Shown: positions 28,046 to 38,400 of the stretch, piece by piece
Layout: each line of letters begins with the position of its first letter
How positions within the stretch are numbered: position 1 is the stretch's first letter
Source of the DNA: an uncultured Deferribacteres bacterium
Lineage (GTDB): Bacteria > Zhuqueibacterota > JdFR-76 > DREG01
Reading direction: 5' to 3'
Length of the DNA: 64,000 nucleotides
Assembly: GCA_913009825.1 (NCBI GenBank)
Contig: CAJVYQ010000016.1
Span: 19,080-83,079, forward strand
Notes under the pieces: model-generated
What the model was told of the DNA's origin: nothing
Databases searched by the model: none
What the model saw: the letters and a program-made list of their open reading frames with translations, nothing else
Translations under genes and position numbers: made by a program

Positions 28046-30184
28046 ATGAAAAAAACGGGTCATCATCCCTGCGGATTGTTCATGGGAACGATAGCAATTA
28101 CGATCTTTGCGTTTTTTGTTCTCTTCTTTTCCCACCAAAGTTTTGCAGGAACAAAAATCGTTTATGTGTCCCCCCACGGCAACGATGGAAATCCGGGCAC
28201 ACAGCAAAAACCGGTGCAATCACTTACGGGAGCACGGAATCTGATTCGGAAATGGAAGATAAAAAGTCCCGCTGCGGATACTGTTATTGTGGAAGTAGCG
28301 GATGGCGTTTATTTGATGAAACAACCGTTGGTGCTGGAACCGCCGGACAGCGGCACAAAGACCTGGCCGGTTATTTATCAAGCGGCTGCCGGTGCTCATC
28401 CGGTTTTTAGCGGCGGAAGAATAATAGCCGGGTTTGAGGTGACCGGTGCGGGATTGTGGAAAGCTTTTGTGCCGGAAACAGCGTTTAAAGGATTTTACTT
28501 CGAACAACTATACGTGAATGGTAAACGCGCGGTTCGGGCAAAAAGCCCCAATGCGGGTTATTTTCACATGATTTCGGTTCGGGAAAATGTGTGGCAGCGA
28601 GGTAAGGGACGCGCGCCGGAAAAAGCGCAGCAAATTCTGACAGTGAAAACCGCCGACATCGCACCGTTGAAAAATCTTTCTCAACAGGAATTTGCAGATG
28701 TGGTGATGACTGTTTTTCATAAATGGGACATCACAAAAAGGCATCCGGACGGCATTTCCGACTCGTCGCAAATCATCACTTCGGGGCAGGGGATGAAACC
28801 TTGGAACTCCTGGCAGAAGGGGCAGCGTTATATTCTGGAAAATTTCAAAAGCGCGTTGGATGCCCCCGGAGAATGGTTTCTGGAACGTAACGGCATGCTG
28901 TGGTATTTACCTCTTCCCGGCGAAAAACCGGAAAATAGCCGTGTGGTAGCGCCGGTACTGAAAAAATTTGTGGTGATTCAGGGAAAACCGTCACAGAATC
29001 GGTATGTGCAGTACGTGCAACTGAAAGGTCTCACATTTACTTGTTCGGCATACCGCCTTCCGGCTACCGGGTTTGAACCGGCGCAGGCCGCCAGTCCTAT
29101 CGAAGCGGTGATTCAAATGGATGGAGCGAGGAATATTCGAATCACCGGTTGCGAAATTGCTCACACCGGCATTTATGGTATCTGGTTTCGTCGCGGCTGT
29201 TCCCATTGTTTGGTAGAAAAATGCTTCATCCACGATTTGGGAGCCGGGGGTGTTCGCATCGGAGAAACGGTGATCAGGGAGAATGAACCGGAGAAAACCG
29301 GGCATATCCGGCTGGAGAATAATATTATTCGCTCCGGTGGATATCTTTTCCCGCCTGCTGTCGGTGTCTGGATCGGACACAGTGGCGATAATATTGTTAC
29401 CCACAACGAAATCAGCGATTTCTTCTACACAGGCGTTTCGGTTGGCTGGCGTTGGGGATATGACAACAGTCCGGCCAAACGAAACCAAATTACATACAAC
29501 CATATTCATCACATCGGTTGGGGAGTGCTTAGCGATATGGCCGGAGTTTATACGCTGGGCCCGTCGCAGGGCACCGTGGTAAACAACAACCACATTCATC
29601 ATATTTACGCCTACTCTTACGGCGGTTGGGGATTGTACACCGATGAAGGATCCAGTCGTATCGTCATGGAAAACAATTTAGTGCATCATACAAAAACCGG
29701 CGGATTTCACCAGCATTACGGCAAAAAGAATATTATTCGCAACAATATTTTTGCTTTCAATAAATTGTACCAATTGCAATGCACGCGTGTGGAGAATCAT
29801 CTCTCTTTTACTTTTACAAATAATATCGTTTATTACAATGAAGGCATCTTGTTTCAGGGTCCGTGGACAAAGATAAAAATTGATTTGGACAGGAATTGTT
29901 ACTGGAATCCCCATAATAGTCAACCGCTATTTTTGAAAGGTAGTTTTAAGGAATGGCAACAGCATGGTTTGGACAGGCACTCGATCATTGCCGATCCACA
30001 TTTCAAAGATCCGGAACATTTGGATTTCAATTTCAGCGATGCTGCAACGTACAAGCAAATTAACTTTGAACCCTTCGATTACAGCAGCGCCGGTGTTTAC
30101 GGAGAACCTGCCTGGATAAAATTGGCAAAATTAACGCAAAAAAAACGGCAAAAATTTGAGAAGTTGTTTGAAGATAACCGGTAA
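28046..30184 (+). CDS. Exported right-handed beta-helix protein, GH141-like
   Basis: 712 residues, ATG after GGGAGG, signal peptide ending HQSFAG. The N-terminus [20 protein letters not shown] is the usual entry to a parallel beta-helix glycan-active domain. [18 protein letters not shown] and [15 protein letters not shown] match an inserted beta-sandwich region, and the helix coils run from ~340 to ~630 with [16 protein letters not shown] and [11 protein letters not shown] turns rich in His and Asp. From memory this pattern is closest to GH141 (alpha-L-fucosidase/xylanase) or unassigned polysaccharide lyase-like proteins. With a GH29 fucosidase and a sulfatase near, a role in fucosylated or sulfated glycan breakdown is plausible. 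Confidence 0.72.
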   Translation: MKKTGHHPCGLFMGTIAITIFAFFVLFFSHQSFAGTKIVYVSPHGNDGNPGTQQKPVQSLTGARNLIRKWKIKSPAADTVIVEVADGVYLMKQPLVLEPPDSGTKTWPVIYQAAAGAHPVFSGGRIIAGFEVTGAGLWKAFVPETAFKGFYFEQLYVNGKRAVRAKSPNAGYFHMISVRENVWQRGKGRAPEKAQQILTVKTADIAPLKNLSQQEFADVVMTVFHKWDITKRHPDGISDSSQIITSGQGMKPWNSWQKGQRYILENFKSALDAPGEWFLERNGMLWYLPLPGEKPENSRVVAPVLKKFVVIQGKPSQNRYVQYVQLKGLTFTCSAYRLPATGFEPAQAASPIEAVIQMDGARNIRITGCEIAHTGIYGIWFRRGCSHCLVEKCFIHDLGAGGVRIGETVIRENEPEKTGHIRLENNIIRSGGYLFPPAVGVWIGHSGDNIVTHNEISDFFYTGVSVGWRWGYDNSPAKRNQITYNHIHHIGWGVLSDMAGVYTLGPSQGTVVNNNHIHHIYAYSYGGWGLYTDEGSSRIVMENNLVHHTKTGGFHQHYGKKNIIRNNIFAFNKLYQLQCTRVENHLSFTFTNNIVYYNEGILFQGPWTKIKIDLDRNCYWNPHNSQPLFLKGSFKEWQQHGLDRHSIIADPHFKDPEHLDFNFSDAATYKQINFEPFDYSSAGVYGEPAWIKLAKLTQKKRQKFEKLFEDNR

Positions 30185-30211
30185 TTTTAGGCTTTCTCCG
30201 GTAAGTGAAAT

Positions 30212-30427
30212 ATAGATTTACATTTGAGAACCCATTCTGGCGCGGAATTTATTTATCAAAAACAGAATATGTTGCAAGCCGGTTAGAGATTCAATTATGA
30301 TGTGGAATCGTACGCTTTGGGATTTGGTTTGAAATTCCGAATATCCGGCATTTCAGCCACAATGGATTACGCCATAAACAGCGCTAATTATTTAAAACCT
30401 GAATTGAGCGATTCTCCTGTTTTTTAG
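30212..30427 (+). pseudogene. Decayed C-terminus of a PorV/UPF0164-like outer-membrane barrel
   Basis: The frame ending at 30427 reads RFNYDVESYALGFGLKF then ISATMDYAINSANYL and stops after SPVF. This is the typical ending of PorV-like barrels (Asn-Tyr-Asp strand, Gly-rich strand, then DYA). An in-frame TAG at 30284-30286 breaks it. The other frame upstream supplies LSKTEYVASRL, which would fit the preceding strand, so a frameshift is likely too. No 5' part is present. Confidence 0.5.
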
Positions 30428-30453
30428 CTTTGTGCTATGACCAAACGGATTTT

Positions 30454-30577
30454 GTAACTGTTCAGCCTGTCATTCTGGAAGAATCTTGTGGCAACTGAAA
30501 AACTTTGCCAATTACTCGACTATGTTTATATATTTTACAAGATCCCTACGGGATGACAGAACAGGCTGAACAGTTAC
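30454..30577. repeat. GTAACTATTCAG-family element, copy 6
   Basis: GTAACTGTTCAGCCTG (30454-30469) and CAGGCTGAACAGTTAC (30562-30577) are perfect 16-base inverted arms. The interior begins TCATTCTGGAAGAATCTTG and ends ACGGGATGACAG, another common dispersed motif in inverted orientation. Confidence 0.8.
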
Positions 30578-31020
30578 CGGATTTTCATTTTTTAGTGTGA
30601 ATTCTATTGGCGATTAAACAAATCACCCTGCAGTCGCTTAATTCAGGTCAAAGATATTAGCGGGTTTGCGATTCAATTTACATCTTGACAGGTGACTTTA
30701 TTGAAGGTACTCAAATTACACTATTCAGGTTAAAAAAAACAAGAGTAGCTAATGAAAAAGGAGAACTCGAGGCGATGCTTCTGCACAAATAATAAGCGGA
30801 TGATGTTCATAACTATCGATATGATCTTTTCCCGGGGATACTGTGTAAACCAAAATGAAATTATATTCAGATATTGACAATCATGATTCGATTGTTTATT
30901 TTGAAGTGGATATTTTTCAATAGTAAACTGAACTGAATGATTTAAGTCGCCTGAAAAATAACGATTTTTATTCGGAAAAAGAAGCACGGGAAGAAACTTG
31001 CAAAATGAAAGGGTCTTTTT

Positions 31021-33000
31021 ATGCCGGCAGAGGAAAAAACCCGTCGGGAATTTTTAAAAATTGTCGGAGTTGGCGCATCATCGCTGGCGCTAAGCGGCGG
31101 TGCGGGATTGCTGAGTTGTCAGAAAGGAAATGAGAAACCGCCCAATATCGTCATTATTTTTATCGATGACCAGGGCTATGCCGATGTGGGTGCCTTTGGC
31201 GCCAAAGGGTTCAGTACACCCAACATCGACCGTATGGCTGCCGAGGGAATAAAATTTACCGATTTTTGTGTTTCTGAGGCTGTTTGCAGTGCTTCCCGGG
31301 CATCCTTACTGACCGGTTGTTATTCCGAGCGAGTTGGTATCCGGGGCGCGTTGGGACCAAACTCGCGTATCGGTTTGAATCCGGAAGAGGAAACTATTGC
31401 GGAAATCCTGAAAAAACGGGGCTACGCAACCGGTATTTTTGGTAAATGGCACTTGGGAGATAATAAGAAATTTTTGCCGTTGCAACAAGGTTTTGATGAA
31501 TATTTGGGACTGCCCTATTCCAATGATATGTGGCCGGTATGGTACGACGGCAAACCGGCAACTAAAGGCCGTAAAAGTAAATATCCTCCCTTGCCACTCA
31601 TCGATGGCAATGAAAAAGTGGCTGAGATCAAAACCCTGGATGATCAGGCAACATTGACAACCCGTTACACTGAAAGAGCGGTGCAATTCATAGAAAAAAA
31701 TAAAGATCGCCCCTTTTTTCTATACGTGCCTCACTCCATGGTGCATGTGCCGTTGGGAGTATCGAAAAAATTCCGCGGCAAAAGTGAACAGGGTATGTAC
31801 GGAGATGTCTGCATGGAAGTGGACTGGTCGGTAGGGGAGATTCTGGCAGTCTTGAAAAAGAACGGATTGGCTGAAAATACACTGGTCATTTACACCAGCG
31901 ATAACGGCCCCTGGTTGAATTTTGGCAACCACGCCGGATCGGCTTATCCGCTGCGGGAGGGGAAAGGGACCATGTGGGAAGGCGGCGTGCGGGAACCATG
32001 CATCATGCGCTGGCCGGGACATATTCCCGCAAATACTGTTTGTGACAAAATGGCGGCAACCATCGATATATTACCGACCGTGGCCGCTATAACAGGGGCG
32101 CCGCTGCCGGAAAAGAAAATAGATGGCATGAATATTTTACCACTCATGGAAGGGAAGATAGGGGCCAATCCACGCAACGAGTACCTTTATTACTATGGCG
32201 GTGAACTGAGAGCGGTTCGACGGGGAAAATGGAAGCTGTTTTTCCCCCATAAAAGCAGATCCTATGTGGGAGTTGAACCGGGCCATGATGGATTCCCCGG
32301 ACCTTATGCCACGCTGCAGGTAGGATTGGAGTTGTACAACTTGGAAAATGATATCGGTGAAAAAAATAATATAGCGGCTCAACACCCCGGTGTAGTAGCA
32401 AGGCTGAAAAAATCAGCTCAAAAGGCCCGGTTGGATTTGGGTGATCGGCTGACGGGAGTGCAGGGAAAAGGAGTTAGAGAACCCGGCCGCATAGGTCCGG
32501 TTGCGAAGAAACGAAAAATACACCATTTAGCCGTTGGGAAAGAGATCGCTTTACAATATTTCTATTCTCCTAAATATCCAGCCGGTGGAGAGACGGCACT
32601 GATAGACGGAATCCGGGGTACAAGCGATTTCCGCGACGGCGCCTGGCAAGGATATGAAAAAAATGATCTGGTTGCCGTCATCGATTTGGGAAAACAAACC
32701 ACAGTGAGCAAGATTAGCTGTGGCTTTTTACAGAATCAAAATTCCTGGATATTTTTCCCTTCTGCAGTGGAATTTGCTATTTCTGCGGATGGCATGCGGT
32801 TTAAAACATTGAAACGTATTCAGCAAAAAAAAATCAAACCGGATTATTCTGTATTGATCAAAGATTATAGCGCAGAATTTAAACCGCTGCAAACCTTCCT
32901 TATTCGGATTACGGCTAAAAATATTGGGGTCTGTCCGGAGTGGCATGAAGGCGCCGGCGGTAAAGCGTGGGTATTTGCCGATGAAATTATTGTGAAATGA
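31021..33000 (+). CDS. Tat-exported S1 sulfatase with C-terminal discoidin-like module
   Basis: 659 residues, ATG after AAAGGG. The N-terminus [15 protein letters not shown] is a twin-arginine signal, with LLSC behind it as a possible lipobox. The formylglycine site is Cys89-Ser-Ala-Ser-Arg93 followed by ASLLTG, with Ala in place of the usual Pro. Metal-binding [11 protein letters not shown] and TSDNGP and the GKWHLGD motif are all intact, so it is a formylglycine-dependent sulfatase. Residues ~510-659 form a discoidin-like module very similar to the end of the GH20 enzyme at 1-1097 (GFLQN, SWIF, VEF, GVCP-WH-GAG, FADEIIV). The pairing suggests action on sulfated hexosamine glycans. Confidence 0.92.
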   Translation: MPAEEKTRREFLKIVGVGASSLALSGGAGLLSCQKGNEKPPNIVIIFIDDQGYADVGAFGAKGFSTPNIDRMAAEGIKFTDFCVSEAVCSASRASLLTGCYSERVGIRGALGPNSRIGLNPEEETIAEILKKRGYATGIFGKWHLGDNKKFLPLQQGFDEYLGLPYSNDMWPVWYDGKPATKGRKSKYPPLPLIDGNEKVAEIKTLDDQATLTTRYTERAVQFIEKNKDRPFFLYVPHSMVHVPLGVSKKFRGKSEQGMYGDVCMEVDWSVGEILAVLKKNGLAENTLVIYTSDNGPWLNFGNHAGSAYPLREGKGTMWEGGVREPCIMRWPGHIPANTVCDKMAATIDILPTVAAITGAPLPEKKIDGMNILPLMEGKIGANPRNEYLYYYGGELRAVRRGKWKLFFPHKSRSYVGVEPGHDGFPGPYATLQVGLELYNLENDIGEKNNIAAQHPGVVARLKKSAQKARLDLGDRLTGVQGKGVREPGRIGPVAKKRKIHHLAVGKEIALQYFYSPKYPAGGETALIDGIRGTSDFRDGAWQGYEKNDLVAVIDLGKQTTVSKISCGFLQNQNSWIFFPSAVEFAISADGMRFKTLKRIQQKKIKPDYSVLIKDYSAEFKPLQTFLIRITAKNIGVCPEWHEGAGGKAWVFADEIIVK

Positions 33001-33015
33001 AAAATAAGGATCTTT

Positions 33016-33705
33016 ATGAAGATTGTTTTATTTGATATCGATGGTACCCTGCTTCATTCGGGTGGCGCCGGGAAAAATGCCATGATGCAAACATTTGAAG
33101 AATTATTTCGCATAAAAAATGGGTTCGCCGGTATTTCGATGGCGGGAAAAACCGATCCGCTTATTATAAAAACCGCTTTTGAAAATCACAGCATCAACCC
33201 AACTGCGGACATCGTGGATCAATTTAAAAAAAGATATTTTGAGCTGTTGGCAGAGAATATAAAATTGAATTATGCAAAGAAAAAAATTTATCCCGGCGTC
33301 TCCGATCTACTGGATGCCCTGGCAGAACATCCCGAAATTATAATGGGCTTACTCACCGGAAATTGGCAGGAGGGGGCACGGATCAAACTGAGTTATTTTA
33401 ATTTTGACCGCTATTTTTCATTTGGTGCATTCGGCAGCGATTCAATCGACCGGAATGAACTTTTACCCATTGCTCTGAAAAGATGTGAAATAGACAATCG
33501 GAATGGATGGAAAAACCGGGATGTTGTTGTTATCGGCGACACTCCCAATGATGTTCAGTGCGCCAAGGTACATAACGCCCTGGCTCTTGCCGTGGCAACC
33601 GGAACTTATTCCGTAGATGACCTATACCGGAGCGGCGCGGATCTTGCTCTGGATGATTTGAGTGATGTGGAAAGTATAAAAAATTGGATACTGAAAAAAA
33701 AATAG
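33016..33705 (+). CDS. HAD-superfamily hydrolase, phosphoglycolate phosphatase-like
   Basis: 229 residues, ATG 15 bases after the sulfatase stop with AAGGA upstream, so co-transcribed. HAD motifs: FDIDGTLLH (nucleophile Asp6, acid Asp8), LLTGN (motif II Thr), an Arg/Lys-containing stretch before GAFGSDS, and VVVIGDTPNDVQCA (motif IV acids). A helical cap lies between residues ~15 and 85, as in Gph-type C1-cap enzymes. It likely removes phosphate from a small metabolite, perhaps a sugar phosphate; the substrate is unknown. Confidence 0.87.
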   Translation: MKIVLFDIDGTLLHSGGAGKNAMMQTFEELFRIKNGFAGISMAGKTDPLIIKTAFENHSINPTADIVDQFKKRYFELLAENIKLNYAKKKIYPGVSDLLDALAEHPEIIMGLLTGNWQEGARIKLSYFNFDRYFSFGAFGSDSIDRNELLPIALKRCEIDNRNGWKNRDVVVIGDTPNDVQCAKVHNALALAVATGTYSVDDLYRSGADLALDDLSDVESIKNWILKKK

Positions 33706-33957
33706 GATCGTTCATAAATTTGGATGGGGGTAATAATCTCTGCTCTGCGGGAAATATTGATTCTGTTTCAACTTTTTTGGTTGAAATATGAAATATATTT
33801 CATTATTTTTAAGGCTAATTTTTGTAACTGTTCAGGCTGCCCGCGAAAGACTAGAAAAAACACGAAAAAAATTGTTACAATCGTTACATGATTTTTAATC
33901 AAAACAGTTCTCAATTTTTTATTTAAATACAGTCTCCCGGAGAGAAAAAGGAATGGA
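33706..33957. other. AT-rich spacer with a solo repeat end
   Basis: GTAACTGTTCAGGCTGC at 33834-33850 is a left end of the GTAACTATTCAG family without a clear partner. The rest is AT-rich and may contain the promoter of the following four-gene unit, but I cannot place one. Confidence 0.45.
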
Positions 33958-35406
33958 GTGGTTTTGGCAAAACGTATTGATTTAACTCTTTACATCGTAA
34001 TTTTTCTTTTTACTCAAAATGTCTTTGCCCAGGACCCGACGAGTCGGATTGAAAAATTACGGTTAGGGTCCATAACCGGAAGTTTCTCTTTTTCGGGAGC
34101 CTCTCTGAGCGGTGAAACATGGGGCCGTTTTTCCAACGGGAATTATTATCCCTGGTTCAGCATTTTTGAAAATCCGGCCTTTTTCTCCGGAATCCGTTCT
34201 CCCCGGATTTTATTTCAATTCGATCCCGGACAAAAATACAGCATCACAAATCTCGCCCATATTTCCTCTACGGTGAATGAAGAAATTGATAATAATATCC
34301 AAAAATACCGCGCCGATGATTTGCAGGTAGGCTATCCGGCCATGAAAGTTGAATTTGACAGAAAAATTAACTGGCCGGAAGGGATGTTTCTTTTTCCTGT
34401 TGAAAAATTTACATTAGGGCTTTATTTTTTCAGGGCTATGCAGATGTCACTGGATTTTGATGTGATTGGCGTAGAATCTTCCATATCGACAGTGATGAAT
34501 ACCGGTGGCGGCACGAATCGTGTTGTTCTCAATAATTATATCGATGCTGTTAACAGAATTCATTTTGGTTCTACAAACGCAGGTATTTTCATTACAAGAG
34601 TGCTGAGTCATCGATTTATTGCCAGCCTGATGCTGGAACGTCAATATTATAATTTCAACATAAATAGTGATTTAAATATTCAGGGTTCCATGTATTTCAA
34701 CGGCAAAGAATATCTGTTCAATGATCCCGGAACTCTCTGGCCAACCAATATTTCACAGATTCTTCATGCCGGCTATGCCGGCAGCGCCTGGCGAATTAAT
34801 TGGGCCGGAATTTATATTTTCCGCAGGAACCTGATTTTTGACGGTGTGTTGGGATTTGTCTCATCCAGCAATTTATCCGGCTCCCTGACGGGGGAAAGGA
34901 ATAAAATTCCCGCTTTAAATTTTGATGCCCTTAAAGGAGGGGGGGGCGTAGATGAAATTTTGGATGCTGCCAAACTAGATCCCAGCAAATTGACTTACAC
35001 GGAAAATGTCGGTTGGGAGAATCATCCTGAGTTACAATACTATGTTCCGAATCAATTGAAGATAGGAATTCTTTACCGGCTGGCAAAATGGTCATTCTAC
35101 CTCTCTAACAGATTTTATCTGGGCAGCTACAATTTGGGTTATGGCAAAGATTTTGTGGAACTGAAGCCTAAAATTTTTAGCAAACTTTATATCAGCCGCG
35201 GCGGATTTTTTACTAAGTTGGGCGTTTTTGCTTTCAGTTATTATGCACCGGAATCTCAGGATTTTTCTTCCGATACATCGACGATTCCCAGCCCGTTTCT
35301 GACGCTTGGCTATGGCAGGGAGATGATGAAGCGGTTAGCGCTGATCGGGAATCTGGATATTTTACCAATACCATGGGTTAGTTTTGGTGTTCAATATAAA
35401 TTTTAA
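33958..35406 (+). CDS. Predicted outer-membrane beta-barrel protein
   Basis: 482 residues from GTG 33958 (AAAAAGG upstream; TTG 33964 is the alternative). A signal peptide ends NVFAQ. The mature part is rich in alternating aromatic strands and ends WVSFGVQYKF, a C-terminal Phe barrel signature. I do not recognise the family; the ENPAFFSGIRSP region near the N-terminus recalls Bacteroidota barrel proteins associated with surface secretion. Its end overlaps the next gene by about 20 bases, so it belongs to the dockerin/cohesin unit and may anchor or export its partners. Confidence 0.7.
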   Translation: MVLAKRIDLTLYIVIFLFTQNVFAQDPTSRIEKLRLGSITGSFSFSGASLSGETWGRFSNGNYYPWFSIFENPAFFSGIRSPRILFQFDPGQKYSITNLAHISSTVNEEIDNNIQKYRADDLQVGYPAMKVEFDRKINWPEGMFLFPVEKFTLGLYFFRAMQMSLDFDVIGVESSISTVMNTGGGTNRVVLNNYIDAVNRIHFGSTNAGIFITRVLSHRFIASLMLERQYYNFNINSDLNIQGSMYFNGKEYLFNDPGTLWPTNISQILHAGYAGSAWRINWAGIYIFRRNLIFDGVLGFVSSSNLSGSLTGERNKIPALNFDALKGGGGVDEILDAAKLDPSKLTYTENVGWENHPELQYYVPNQLKIGILYRLAKWSFYLSNRFYLGSYNLGYGKDFVELKPKIFSKLYISRGGFFTKLGVFAFSYYAPESQDFSSDTSTIPSPFLTLGYGREMMKRLALIGNLDILPIPWVSFGVQYKF

Positions 35407-38400
35407 ATATAAAAACATTTTTCTCTCGTATCCGGCGTTCATTTTTTTCCTGCTGATGGCCGGGATTAAATCCGGTTATACACAAGGATTAACGGTGGTC
35501 GAATATCCTTTTTATTTAGCGGATCAGAATGAAACAGTTACAATTCGTTGGGTAGAAAGTGTAAACGCAACGGTTCGCTACGGCACCCGACAAGGTGTTT
35601 ATGGCCATCAAATATCTGTTTCAGGACTTGGTAAGGTGGAATTTGTTCCATCTGCTGAGGGAATGGTGCCGGGGATCTATTATTGCCGCGTATCCAACGG
35701 TTTGATTCATTCAAATGAATTCCCTGTTTATATTGAATCGCCACAGGCGCCGGCTGGTCGTGAACCACAAAACGGCGCCGTCATCAACACCATTTCGCCG
35801 AAATTTACCTGGGATGCGGTTCCCGGCGTCCCGTTTTATCATTTCATTTTGACGGATCAACCGGTGCAAATTGTGAGGGATGAATTTGGCGATCTCCAGA
35901 TTCAGGGAGCCAATATTATTTATCAGGCCATCACCGGTAAAACTGAGCTGCTTTACGGCGACAACGATCCTTCCGGTTTTTTCAACCAGGTAAATGGAAT
36001 TGTGCCGCCTCTCCTGAACGAAAAAACCTACAACTGGATCATTTTAAATAATTACGGCAATAATCCCGTTTTTAGCTCCATTGTCCAATCCGGAGTGCAA
36101 AGTTTTACTGTGAATGTTCCGGTGAATATAAATGCCCCGGCGCTGTTGGCACCGGCACATAACGCCATACTTTCCTCACGGGAAATTAAGTTTTCCTGGT
36201 CGCCTGTCAGCGGGGCCAATTCGTATCAGTTTGAAGTGTTTGAAATTATTGAAGAAAGCGGTTCATCTTCTACTTTTCCTGTCTGGCAGGTTGTTACTAC
36301 CAATACAAAAATTGATCTTTTGGCGCGGCAGATGTTAAAGAGCAGTTACTATGAATGGCATGTCATTGCCTTGATTGTTTCCGGGGCGGGAAAGGTGAGT
36401 GCAAAAAGAAATTTTACCTACGATGTGCCCACCGGCGAATTGAATATTCGCACCCGCACTATCTCCGGTAACACAGTGCCGCGGGCAAATGTTAGTATCA
36501 AGCCGCTGCAGGGGAGTGGTGAAAATAACGGATATCTGACCTCCGATTCGGGTATCCTTAATTTAAAGGTTCAACCCGGTGTCTATGAAGTGTCTGCAAT
36601 GAAAACCGGATTTAAAGATACTACCGTCACAGCAGAAGTGGAAGTCAATCATTCCACGGCTGTTCTCCTTGATTTTGAGTTGCTGCCTCGTTTTGTCATC
36701 GGAAAGATAGAATCCGATTCGGGCCTCCCGATTGGTAATTCAACCGTAGTTGCCAAAAATGAGATATCGCGAAAAAAATATAAGACGATCAGCGATCTGT
36801 CGGGAAATTTTCATCTGCCTCTTTCCGCCTCGATCTATTCAATTTACGCTGCTAAAAATGATTATACTTCTGCCGATACGGTAATCGTTGATTTGCGCAA
36901 TCAGTTTGACATCACGCTGCCGTCTCCGCTCCGTTTGATCAGAAACAGCGGCGCTCTTTCGGGCAAAGTTACAAGCCAGACCGGTGTACCGATTTTTGGT
37001 GTGCGCATTACTGCTCGACAAAATGCGACAAGAGTGACAACCGTTTCAGATATTAATGGCGCTTTCCAATTTACACTGGGAACCGGAAACTGGCAATTTC
37101 TGGCAGAAAAAGCCGGTTATAGTCAGGGTAATATTCGAACCGTTTCCATTGCAGCAAATCAAACGATCAACCTTGCACAGGATTTGGTTTTAAATTCCCT
37201 GGCAGCGAATGTGAGCGGTATGATCAACGACGGAAATCGCGGCCTTGAACAAGCAGAAATCCGTGCCACACCCCAGGAAGGCGCACCATTCACCGGCAGG
37301 AGCAACGCAAAGGGGAGTTTCAATATAAGTCTGCCGGCCAATCAATATGATTTCTTTTTTCACAAAGAGGGATTTATCGATCCGCTGCCACAACATTTTG
37401 ATCTGTCGCCCGGTCAGTCCCTGAACAATCTGGTCATCAAGCTGAATCCTGCTCCCATCACGGTTTCGGGACATGTAACCAGCGGCGGCACTCCGCTTTC
37501 CGGAGTGGTTGTTACCAGTGGTTCCGCTTTGGATACTTCCAGAATAAATGGTGCTTATCTGCTTTTCCTGCCGAGCGGCAGCCATAAGATCAGCGCAGCA
37601 AAACGGGGATATTTTTTGAAGCAGCCTGTCGAAATATCCCTTTCTTCAGGTGATTTGAATAAAACCAAAGATATTCAATTGCAGCCGCAAGCAGCAATAA
37701 TCAAAGGCACTGTGAAGACTAACGGGACGGTTATCGCCTTCAGTTCTGTTTTTGCGATCATGAATACCGACACCGTACGAACCGGCAGCAATGAAAACGG
37801 CGGATTTTTATTCTCTGTTCAGGCTGGGACCTGGAATGTTGAAGCGCAGAAAGAGGGATTTTCCGGGGATCGGTTCAGCGGCATTACGGTACAGCCCGGC
37901 CAGACAATTCAAGGAATTGATTTGAACCTTCAACCGGATTTCGGCACTATAACCGGACGTGTCGGGGATGATCATGGAAATTTATTAGCCAATGCTGCGG
38001 TGATCTGTTTGGAGCGGGGTAAAAAAGCGCTTACTAATGATGACGGCGTTTATCAGTTCCTGTTGGGACCGGGTGATGTTACGCTGGAGGCAAACCGGGA
38101 AGGGTATGGTTCACAGAATCGCCCTATCACCATAATCCGTAATCAAACGAAAAATTTAGACTTCAGTTTGAGCACATTCGGTACCATTACCGGTATTATT
38201 ACATCATCCTCAGGAAATCCGGTCAATCAGGTATCTATCTTTCTGATTCAGGGAACCGACACGTTGCGGGGAAATTCCGATTATACCGGTGAATATCGTT
38301 TGCATCTTGCCGGCGGCAGTTACCGGCTTTTTGCCGATAAATTAGGGTATGCTTCCGCCCAACAACAAATAAGTATCCAAAATGGAGCGAAACTGACCCG

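Larger units (their letters stand above)
30185..31020. other. Spacer with a gene remnant and one repeat element
   Basis: Holds a decayed PorV-like coding remnant (30212-30427) and a GTAACTGTTCAG element (30454-30577); a solo end ACTATTCAGG lies near 30720. The last ~290 bases before the sulfatase are AT-rich with no gene that I can support. Confidence 0.55.

Noticed and set aside
27934..28410. 158-codon frame overlapping the start of the beta-helix gene
   Set aside because: Out of frame with a clearly coding gene, poor start context, low-complexity product.
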